Assembly: GCA_016875645.1 (NCBI GenBank)
Contig: VGPE01000168.1
Location: 1 to 6,362, forward strand
Direction: 5' to 3'
DNA: 6,362 bases
Source of the DNA: Chloroflexota bacterium
Lineage (GTDB): Bacteria; Chloroflexota; Limnocylindria; Limnocylindrales; CSP1-4
Position numbers and translations under genes: made by a program. The notes under the pieces are model-generated. The model was not told the DNA's origin. It did not search any database and saw only the letters and a list, made by a program, of their open reading frames with translations. Below are positions 1-5,031 of this stretch, one piece after another; position 1 is the first letter of the stretch, and each line of letters opens with the position of its first letter.

Positions 1-309
1 GCAGGACTGGTGACCGCCCGGACCGGTCGGCTCGGCGGCTACCGGCTGGCGCGGCCGGCGACCGACATCTCGCTGCTGGACGTGATCGAAGCCGTTGAGG
101 GCGACGCGCGGCGCCAGTCCTGCGTGCTGCGGGGCGGTCCCTGCGGCCTCGATGGCTACTGCGCGGTCCATCGTGTCTTCGTGGCGGCGCAGGAGGCCAT
201 CCTGGAGCCGCTCGCCACCGCGACGCTGGCGGACGTGCCGCTGGCGTCCGGCGCGCCGCTGCGACCCGCAAGTCCCGCCGAGGGTCCCTCGGACCAGGGT
301 GGAGGCTGA
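1..309 (+). CDS. Rrf2-family transcriptional regulator, C-terminal part (5' end outside window)
   Basis: The reading frame is open from the first base and ends with TGA at 307-309, so 102 residues of a regulator that began upstream are visible. It opens in the wing of the winged helix-turn-helix (AGLVTARTGRLGGYRLARP, residues 1-19), followed by the typical ISLLDVIEAVEG stretch (23-34). Both are hallmarks of the Rrf2 family. Three cysteines follow at residues 41, 48 and 54 in the setting SCVLRGGPCGLDGYCAVH, a C-x6-C-x5-C spacing. In family members such as IscR and NsrR, three cysteines at this place hold an Fe-S cluster that senses cluster status or nitric oxide. The spacing here is one residue longer in the first interval than the C-x5-C-x5-C of IscR/NsrR. 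The tail after about residue 75 is Ala/Pro-rich and probably disordered. With nirK next on the same strand, an NsrR-like NO-responsive role is reasonable but inferred. Family assignment is firm; the ligand is not. Confidence 0.88.
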   Translation, partial: AGLVTARTGRLGGYRLARPATDISLLDVIEAVEGDARRQSCVLRGGPCGLDGYCAVHRVFVAAQEAILEPLATATLADVPLASGAPLRPASPAEGPSDQGGG

Positions 310-642
310 CCGGCGCCGTCCTCGCCCGCCGGGGGCCATCGCGGCGGTCCGTGCGATGCCATCGCGACAACCGGCCGATCGATCGTCAGACGGCCCCGTT
401 CCGCGCGCGGTGCGGCACGGATCGGCACTGACATCGCATCGGTGGGGCACACCACGTGGCCGGCGCCGCCGGATGCGCGCCGATGGGCTGCGCCGGAACG
501 ATGTGGTCGCAGCGGATCCGGTCATCTGTGCCAGCGGCCGGCGGCCGGGTCCCAGGGATCCCCGAGATCGACGGCCCCTCGACCCTGGCCGCGAGCACCT
601 GGCAGAACAGTCCGAATGGCCCATGCTGGGTCCTTCGTGCCA

Positions 643-677
643 TGAGAAAGTCGCAGCGTGTCAGTACGTGTTTCTCA
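643..677 (+). promoter_or_regulatory. Inverted repeat in the nirK leader (operator or leader hairpin)
   Basis: TGAGAAA at 643-649 and TTTCTCA at 671-677 are perfect reverse complements separated by 21 bases. The right arm ends directly before the purine-rich ribosome-binding site of nirK. The position suits either a regulator binding site or an RNA hairpin in the 5' leader. The outer TGAGA/TCTCA halves also occur in the palindrome in front of the Fur-family gene (3599-3613), but there they are 5 bases apart. The arms do not resemble the FNR site (TTGAT-N4-ATCAA). Function is inferred from position only. Confidence 0.35.
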
Positions 678-680
678 GAA

Positions 681-690
681 AGGGAGAGGG
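681..690 (+). promoter_or_regulatory. Ribosome-binding site of nirK
   Basis: The purine run AGGGAGAGGG ends 8 bases before the ATG at 699. It favours that start over the in-frame ATGs at 456 and 642, which lack a comparable site and would place long extensions before the signal peptide. Confidence 0.7.
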
Positions 691-698
691 CACACGCC

Positions 699-2099
699 AT
701 GTCCGCTCGGCGCTCGCTGTCATTCACGTTGATCGTCGTGGCCACTCTGGTGGTCGCGGCCTGTTCCGGGTCGGCCAAGGCCGGCTGGACCTTCGCACCT
801 GCACCGGCGGCCGGATCCGGCGGCACGGCTGCTGCCGCGCCGTCGGCCACGCCACCGGCCGCCCCTGCCCAGGCGGGAGAGGTCCTCGGCACGCTCGAGG
901 TCACCGGGTTCGACCTCGGCTTCAAACCGGCCGATTTCTCGGTGGACGCACCCGGCGCCTACGAGGTCAAGCTCATCAACACCGGCCAGATCATCCATGA
1001 CGTCACGTTCCCGGACGGCACCGTGATCGCAGCCCAGGCCGGCCAGACCGCCAGCGCGGTCGTCAACGTCCCGGAGGGCGGCCTCACCTTCATCTGCAGC
1101 ATCCCGGGCCACGCTGACGCCGGCATGAAGGGCAGCATTTCGGTCGGTGGCGCCGCTGCCGGCGGCGGCGACGACCACGGGGGTCCCGCCCCGGCCACGA
1201 ACGTCGAGAAGGACGAGAACGCGCCGGCCTACACGCTCTTCGACCCGGCCGCGCCGCAGGCCCTTGCAGGGACGGTGCACGACATCGACCTCGTGATCGA
1301 AGAGAAGCTCATGACGGTCGCCGAGGGCTTCGTCCAAGCCGTCTGGACCTTCGGTGGCACCGTGCCCGGCCCGGTCATCCGTGTCAAGGTCGGCGACACA
1401 ATCCGGACCCGCCTCAAGAACCCGGACACCAGCCGCCTGCCGCATTCGATCGACTTCCACTCCAGCCAGGTCGCCTGGAACGACGAGATGACGTCGATCA
1501 ACCCGGGCGAGGAGAAGCTCTACGAGTGGACGGCCGACTACGCGGGCGTCTGGATGTACCACTGCGGCACGTCGCCGGCGCTGCACCACATCGCCAACGG
1601 CATGTACGGCATGGTCATCGTGGAGCCGAAGGAAGGCCTCCCGCCGGTCGACCATGAGGTCGCCCTGGTCCAGAGCGAGTGGTATCTCGGCCCGCAGGGA
1701 GAGCCGGCCAGCCTGGCCAAGGCTGCCGAAGGCGCGCCCGCGCCCGACTATGTCGTCTTCAACGGCGTCGCCAACCAGTACCTCGACAACCCGATCGAGG
1801 TCGGCACGGGGAAGACCGTGCGGGTCTTCGTCCTCAACGCCGGCCCCAGCATCGACAGCTCCTTCCATGTCGTCGGCACGATCTTCAACACCGTCATCAA
1901 GGAAGGCGTGCACCTCTCGAAGGGCAACGCGGGGCACTGGGGCTCACAGGCCGTCGACCTCTCACCCGCCCAGGGCGCGATCGTGGAGTTCGTGATGCCC
2001 GAGGACGGCCTGTACCCGATCGTCACCCACGCCTTCAACTTCGTCGGTCGCGGTGCCCTCGGACTGTTCCAGGCCGGCGACGGCGATCCCAAGAACTAG
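699..2099 (+). CDS. nirK: Copper-containing nitrite reductase (NirK) with N-terminal cupredoxin domain, lipoprotein
   Basis: This 466-residue exported protein should reduce nitrite to nitric oxide at the outer face of the membrane. The start at 699 gives a classic lipoprotein signal: MSARR, a hydrophobic stretch, then the lipobox VAAC with the lipidated Cys at 22. An Ala/Pro/Gly linker (about 30-58) leads to a small cupredoxin domain (about 60-150) with the type 1 copper ligands H100, C133, H138 and M143 (CSIPGHADAGMKG). A Gly/Asp/His-rich linker (151-165) follows, then the two-cupredoxin NirK core (about 175-460). By motif alignment to Alcaligenes NirK, type 1 copper is held by H249, C289, H297 and M302. 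Type 2 copper is held by H254, H288 and H444. The catalytic Asp and His correspond to D252 and H390, so every active-site residue is present. The core's C289-to-H297 loop is one residue shorter than in Alcaligenes. The extra domain resembles the fused, electron-accepting cupredoxin of Hyphomicrobium NirK. The gene stands alone between two intergenic regions. A non-NirK multicopper oxidase is less likely given the complete type 2 site. Confidence 0.9.
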   Translation: MSARRSLSFTLIVVATLVVAACSGSAKAGWTFAPAPAAGSGGTAAAAPSATPPAAPAQAGEVLGTLEVTGFDLGFKPADFSVDAPGAYEVKLINTGQIIHDVTFPDGTVIAAQAGQTASAVVNVPEGGLTFICSIPGHADAGMKGSISVGGAAAGGGDDHGGPAPATNVEKDENAPAYTLFDPAAPQALAGTVHDIDLVIEEKLMTVAEGFVQAVWTFGGTVPGPVIRVKVGDTIRTRLKNPDTSRLPHSIDFHSSQVAWNDEMTSINPGEEKLYEWTADYAGVWMYHCGTSPALHHIANGMYGMVIVEPKEGLPPVDHEVALVQSEWYLGPQGEPASLAKAAEGAPAPDYVVFNGVANQYLDNPIEVGTGKTVRVFVLNAGPSIDSSFHVVGTIFNTVIKEGVHLSKGNAGHWGSQAVDLSPAQGAIVEFVMPEDGLYPIVTHAFNFVGRGALGLFQAGDGDPKN

Positions 2100-2126
2100 C
2101 CGTCGGGGCTGGGCCCAATGGCGGCG

Positions 2127-2165
2127 GGCAGCGGGGCCGGCGTGGCGTGCGCCGGCCCCGCTGCC
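2127..2165 (+). terminator. Strong GC hairpin downstream of nirK, probable transcription terminator
   Basis: GGCAGCGGGGCCGGCG (2127-2142) pairs perfectly over 16 bp with CGCCGGCCCCGCTGCC (2150-2165) around a 7-base loop. It starts 27 bases after the nirK stop codon. No T-tract follows, so it is not a textbook intrinsic terminator, but T-less hairpins at gene ends are common in high-GC genomes. It could also protect the 3' end of the nirK message. Confidence 0.65.
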
Positions 2166-2338
2166 GTCATGGACGAACGGCGTACGCACGGGGCAGTCGC
2201 ATCGGGCGCATTGGCCCGCGATGCAGGCCTGTTCGGCTCTGCCGCGCCGGGGGCTCTCGGCGCCACCCTGATGGCAATCGCGTCCCGGGCCGTCGCACGC
2301 GGAGCGGCCTGATGCCGGCCGTGCCGTGTCCCATGTCG
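2166..2338. other. Intergenic stretch before the dsbA-like gene
   Basis: No supported gene is seen. A short dyad GCATCG (2199-2204) / CGATGC (2219-2224) with a 14-base spacer is the only structure noted. The promoter of the dsbA-like/VKOR pair should lie here, but no clear -35/-10 was recognised. Confidence 0.4.
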
Positions 2339-2344
2339 AAGGAG
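2339..2344 (+). promoter_or_regulatory. Shine-Dalgarno site fixing a TTG start
   Basis: AAGGAG lies 7 bases before TTG at 2352. It is the best ribosome-binding site in the window and supports the unusual TTG initiation codon of the dsbA-like gene. No in-frame ATG or GTG lies nearby in a better position. Confidence 0.75.
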
Positions 2345-2351
2345 CCTCCCA

Positions 2352-3130
2352 TTGAGCCGCAACCAGCTCGCTGCTTCGCCCCCCACGCGGCGTGAGCGCC
2401 GAGAGGCCGCGCGCCGAGCCGCGCGTGGCCGCCCCGTCGCCGCGGCACGGCCGCGGTGGCGCTCACCGCTGGTCCTGATCACGGGCGGCGCGATCGTCGC
2501 GGGCCTCCTGTTGATCGGGGCCGTGCAACTGCTGCCGAAGGACGAAGGAGGGGCAACGGCCGATGCGAACCTCATCGTGCCGCAGAAGCTCCCCGCCTCA
2601 GAACTCGCCGATGGCCGGGCGTTCGGCAAGGCCGACGCACCGGTCACCCTCACGATCTGGTCGGACTTCCAGTGCCCGGCCTGCAGGCTGCTGGCGCGCG
2701 AGGTGGAGCCGCGGCTCGAAGCCGAGTACGTGGCCGCCGGCAAGCTGCGAATCGAGTACCGCGACCTGATCGTCGCCGGCCCCGAATCGACCCTCGCCGC
2801 CTCGGCGTCGCGGTGTGCGCAGGAGCAGGACGGTTCTGGGACTACCACGCGGTGCTGTTCGCGAACCAGCTGCCCGAAAACAGCGGTGGCGTCACGAGGG
2901 ATCGGCTGGTCGCGATGGCGGCCGTCCTGAACCTGGACCAGCCGACCTTCACCGCCTGCTTCGACGGCGGCCATTTCACGACCCAGGTCCAGATCGAATC
3001 CGCGGCGAAGCTGACCCGCTTCAAGTCCACCCCGACGCTTGACTTCGGCACCGAGGTCGTCGCCGGCGTCCCGAGCTGGGCCAACCTCGCCGCCAGGATC
3101 GACGCGCTCGTGGCGGCGGCCGGCGGGTGA
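2352..3130 (+). CDS. DsbA-family thiol-disulfide oxidoreductase, membrane anchored, interrupted by a frameshift
   Basis: Two overlapping frames together encode one 259-residue DsbA/BdbD-like protein that would oxidise or shuffle disulfides in exported proteins. Frame one starts at TTG 2352. It gives an Arg-rich cytoplasmic tail, one membrane anchor (about 38-61) and the thioredoxin-fold start with the active site C108-P-A-C111 (SDFQCPACRL). It then reads to CAQEQD and runs on as nonsense to a stop at 2928-2930. The true continuation, RFWDYHAVLFANQLPE, is in the frame that ends at TGA 3128-3130. It carries the cis-proline motif STPTL (P228 in corrected numbering). Restoring one C near 2831 (GAC CGG instead of GACGG) rejoins the frames as QDRFW. 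C155 and C203 could form a second, structural disulfide, as reported for mycobacterial DsbA-type proteins. The 3' end overlaps the VKOR start, so the pair is one transcript. Uncorrected, an automatic caller would report 2352-2930 plus a fragment from about GTG 2852 to 3130. I infer a sequencing or assembly error, or a recent mutation. Confidence 0.85.
2829..2834 (+). other. Frameshift site (one base missing) in the dsbA-like gene
   Basis: Upstream of this point the family-like protein is read with codons starting at 2829 (GAC). Downstream it is read with codons starting at 2831 (CGG TTC TGG). The switch is one base back, equivalent to loss of a single base. The neighbourhood GCAGGACGG is not a slippery heptamer of the X-XXY-YYZ type, so programmed frameshifting is unlikely. 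Confidence 0.8.
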
Positions 3131-3570
3131 GGCTCCGGCGCCTGGCCCGCCCGGCCCTGCTCGCTGCAGCCGCCCTCGCGGCCCTCGTCATTGCGCTCTA
3201 CCTTTCGATCACACGGCTCTCGGGAGGCCTGCCCGCGTGCGGGCCGGTCAAGGGTTGTGACACCGTCGCGCTCAGCGAGTACAGCGAGATTCTCGGAGTC
3301 CCGGTCGCCTTCCTCGGCGCAGGCTTCTCGGCCGTGCTCCTCGCCCTGGTGGCAGCCTGGCTCTGGCGGCGCGATCGACGGCTGGTCCTGGCCTCGTACG
3401 GCCTCGCGATGCTGGGTGTCGTCTTCGTGGCGTACCTGACGTATCTCGAGCTCTTCGTGATCCATGCGATCTGTGTGTGGTGCATTGGCTATGCGATCGC
3501 GGTGACGGCCACCTGGGCGCTTTTCGCGCTCGAGCTCGCCCGGCCGGAGCGTCCCGAACCGAGCCCCTGA
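3127..3570 (+). CDS. Vitamin K epoxide reductase (VKOR) family membrane protein
   Basis: This 147-residue polytopic membrane protein belongs to the bacterial VKOR family, which reoxidises a thioredoxin-fold partner and passes the electrons to quinone. All four functional cysteines are present. C38 and C44 form the loop pair (CGPVKGC, x5 spacing as in the cyanobacterial homologue), and C116-V-W-C119 is the quinone-side active site. The conserved segment after C44 (DTVALSEYSEILGVPVAFLG) includes the family Ser at 50. Hydrophobic segments lie at about 10-28, 57-79, 87-107 and 111-135, fitting the four-helix bundle. The start is GTG at 3127, whose last two bases are the first two of the TGA of the dsbA-like gene (GTGA overlap). 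This implies translational coupling and supports the two proteins acting as an oxidative-folding pair in place of DsbA/DsbB. There is no fused thioredoxin domain; the neighbour supplies it. The Arg-rich N-terminus suits a cytoplasmic start. Family assignment is secure. Confidence 0.92.
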   Translation: MRLRRLARPALLAAAALAALVIALYLSITRLSGGLPACGPVKGCDTVALSEYSEILGVPVAFLGAGFSAVLLALVAAWLWRRDRRLVLASYGLAMLGVVFVAYLTYLELFVIHAICVWCIGYAIAVTATWALFALELARPERPEPSP

Positions 3571-3598
3571 GGCACGCAGGCAGCGCGGGACCACGGGC

Positions 3599-3613
3599 TG
3601 AGATCGAGTCTCA
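3599..3613 (+). promoter_or_regulatory. Fur-box-like palindrome upstream of the Fur-family gene
   Basis: TGAGATCGAGTCTCA is a 15-bp sequence with perfect 5-bp ends (TGAGA/TCTCA) around five bases. It has the TGA-N9-TCA frame typical of Fur-family operators, such as the actinobacterial Zur box TGAAAATGATTTTCA. It overlaps the proposed -35 element by three bases, so binding would block RNA polymerase. Autorepression of the metal-uptake operon is inferred. Confidence 0.55.
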
Positions 3614-3638
3614 ACAGTCCCCGGTTTTCTGCTACTGT
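3611..3638 (+). promoter_or_regulatory. Promoter of the fur-ABC-permease operon (extended -10, probably leaderless)
   Basis: The proposed -35 is TCAACA (3611-3616; 4 of 6 match TTGACA). After a 16-base spacer comes TACTGT (3633-3638), which is preceded by TGC and so fits the extended -10 pattern TGnTAnnnT. The ATG at 3645 lies 7 bases after the -10, so transcription should begin at or next to the start codon. The absence of a Shine-Dalgarno sequence before that ATG agrees with a leaderless mRNA. Confidence 0.55.
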
Positions 3639-3644
3639 CCCGAG

Positions 3645-4148
3645 ATGGCAGCGCGAGGAGGCATCGACCGATTCCCCCTCATCGACGCGCTCGACCAGGC
3701 CGGCGTCCACGTGACCGAGCCGCGCCGGGCCGTGGCGCGCCTGGTCGCCGAGCAGGTCGGCTACTTCACCGCGAACGACCTCGTGCGCGCAGCGGGCCGG
3801 CGGCGGCTGCCCGTCGGTCGTGCGACCGTGTTCCGGGCGCTCGACCTCTTTACTGCGCTCAACCTCGTCGAGCGCCTCGACCTGCCCGACGGGGGTCATG
3901 CCTACGTCGCGTGCGACGCGGCCCATCACCACCATGTCGTGTGCTCGGCCTGCGGGCGCTCCGTCGACGCGTCCGATTCGGGCATCGCGGAGGTCGTGGC
4001 CGGCATTGCCGAGCGGACCGGCTTCACCATCGCGTCCCACCGGCTCGAGCTCTTCGGGCTCTGCCCGGAGTGCGCACGCCGCGAACCGGCGGGTACCCCG
4101 GCCGCGACGATCCCGACCGCGACGATGTCGGCCACGAGGCCTTCGTGA
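3645..4148 (+). CDS. Fur-family metal-responsive transcriptional repressor, probably Zur-like
   Basis: This 167-residue protein has the Fur-family plan. An N-terminal winged helix (about 8-85) has the recognition region VGRATVFRALDLFTALNLVERL at 57-78. The hinge and dimerisation domain carry metal ligands. The His cluster H94-H97 precedes C100-S-A-C103, and a second pair C140-P-E-C143 follows; together these CxxC pairs form the structural zinc site of Fur/Zur proteins. H85, C90, the His cluster and H132 are candidates for the sensory site. The C-terminus from about 148 is a Thr/Ala-rich tail without family counterpart. ATG 3645 is chosen because it begins just before the first helix and sits directly after a good promoter; upstream in-frame codons lie inside the VKOR gene. 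The stop overlaps the GTG of the ABC ATPase gene, so the regulator heads its own target operon. Zinc (Zur) is most likely from this context; manganese or iron cannot be excluded. Confidence 0.88.
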   Translation: MAARGGIDRFPLIDALDQAGVHVTEPRRAVARLVAEQVGYFTANDLVRAAGRRRLPVGRATVFRALDLFTALNLVERLDLPDGGHAYVACDAAHHHHVVCSACGRSVDASDSGIAEVVAGIAERTGFTIASHRLELFGLCPECARREPAGTPAATIPTATMSATRPS

Positions 4149-5023
4149 CCTCGCCGCCCGCGGCGCCGGCCTCCGGACTTCATCCGCCACGGCCCGCGGC
4201 GTCGTCGGCGATCGTCGTCGAACTCACGGGAGTCACGGTCGGCTATGGCCTCCGCCCGGCCCTCGAAGATGTCTCGCTCACGGTCGAAGGAGGCGCCCTC
4301 ATTGCGATCTTCGGCCCCAACGGCGGGGGCAAGTCCACCCTGCTCAAGGTGATCGCGGGCGTGCTGCGCGCGTGGTCGGGCAGCGTGACGGTGTTCGGTG
4401 GACCTGCCGGGGCGTCCGCGCGGCGCGTGGCCTACGTCCCGCAGGGCGAACTGGTCGACTGGCGCTTCCCGGTGAGCGTCTGGGACGTGGCGATGATGGG
4501 CCGCTACCCGCGGCTGGGGCCCGGACGTCGGGCCGGGCGCAACGACCGCATGGCCGTTGAGACGGCCCTCGAGCAGGTCGGGATGGCCGGCCATGCGCGG
4601 ACCCAGATCGGATCGCTGTCTGGCGGCCAACGCCGGCGTGCGTTCCTTGCCCGAGCCCTGGCATCGGAGCCGGACCTGTACCTCCTCGACGAGCCCGTGA
4701 CCGGCGTGGACGTCACGACCCAGGAGGACCTGATGGCGGTGCTCACGCGCGAGTCCGCCGCCGGCCGCACCGTGCTCGCCACGACCCATGATCTGGCGCT
4801 GGCCGCCCACCATTTCAGGCGCGTCATCGGGATCAACCGGCGGGTTCTGGCCGACGGGCCGGCGTCGCTCGTGCTGGACCCCGAGGTCCTCGCGCGGACC
4901 TACGGCGGCCACCTCCTCGTGCTGAGCGGGCGAACGCTCGTCATGGACGATGCCCACCACCACGACCAGGCGGCACCGGGCGAGGCGCACCACCACGACA
5001 CCGGCGACGACCGGCAGCGCTAG
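4145..5023 (+). CDS. Zinc/manganese ABC transporter, ATP-binding protein (ZnuC/MntB type)
   Basis: This 292-residue cytoplasmic ATPase would power metal uptake through the neighbouring permease. All ABC motifs are intact: Walker A GPNGGGKST (57-65), Q-loop Q100, signature LSGGQ (158-162), Walker B LYLLDEP (178-184) and the H-loop H215. The segment VDWRFPVSVWDVAMMGRYPR (104-123) is characteristic of the Mn/Zn/Fe uptake subgroup. The C-terminus carries an acidic, His-rich tail (268-289) with two HHH clusters. A His cluster near the C-terminus is also found in E. coli ZnuC, which tilts the substrate towards zinc. The GTG start at 4145 overlaps the regulator's stop (GTGA) and has GAGG five bases upstream. 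The first 22 residues are Pro/Ala-rich and precede the fold, so a slightly later start is possible. The permease follows 8 bases after the stop. Iron or manganese transport remains possible. Confidence 0.9.
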   Translation: MTSPPAAPASGLHPPRPAASSAIVVELTGVTVGYGLRPALEDVSLTVEGGALIAIFGPNGGGKSTLLKVIAGVLRAWSGSVTVFGGPAGASARRVAYVPQGELVDWRFPVSVWDVAMMGRYPRLGPGRRAGRNDRMAVETALEQVGMAGHARTQIGSLSGGQRRRAFLARALASEPDLYLLDEPVTGVDVTTQEDLMAVLTRESAAGRTVLATTHDLALAAHHFRRVIGINRRVLADGPASLVLDPEVLARTYGGHLLVLSGRTLVMDDAHHHDQAAPGEAHHHDTGDDRQR

Positions 5024-5031
5024 GCGATCCC

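Larger units (their letters stand above)
310..698. other. Long intergenic region between rrf2 and nirK
   Basis: No convincing gene is seen in these 389 bases. Open frames here are high-GC shadows with Arg/Pro/Ala-rich translations and no recognisable domain. Visible structure: a 10-bp palindrome CGATCGATCG at 376-385; a possible imperfect hairpin pairing CCAGGG (552-557) with CCCTGG (583-588) and CGAG (563-566) with CTCG (578-581), which could end rrf2 transcription but has no T-tract; and the 7-bp dyad at 643-677. The nirK promoter must lie here or upstream, but I cannot point to a convincing -35/-10 pair. Confidence 0.5.

Noticed and set aside
376..385. Palindrome CGATCGATCG as an operator
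   Set aside because: It is a short simple tetranucleotide-type palindrome, expected by chance in GC-rich DNA, and lies over 300 bases from the nirK start.
456..698. In-frame N-terminal extension of NirK from ATG 456 or ATG 642
   Set aside because: The extension would precede a complete lipoprotein signal peptide. The good ribosome-binding site at 681-690 points to ATG 699.
386..925. Minus-strand open frame covering the nirK leader
   Set aside because: More than a third of it is a shadow of nirK. No ribosome-binding site or family resemblance was seen, so it does not fill the intergenic gap.
720..1937. Long minus-strand open frame opposite nirK
   Set aside because: It is antisense to a gene with complete copper-site motifs. 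The Arg/Asp/Val-rich translation has no domain and is a typical high-GC shadow.
2118..2312. Small open frame (64 residues, Ala/Gly-rich) between nirK and the dsbA-like gene
   Set aside because: It starts ahead of and reads through the perfect hairpin. It has no clear ribosome-binding site and no recognisable motif.
2820..2836. Programmed -1 ribosomal frameshift in the dsbA-like gene
   Set aside because: There is no slippery heptamer at the junction, and this family has no known frameshifting. A lost base is the simpler explanation.
3926..4996. Long minus-strand open frame opposite the Fur-family and ATPase genes
   Set aside because: It is antisense to two well-supported genes and its translation is low-complexity without recognisable motifs.
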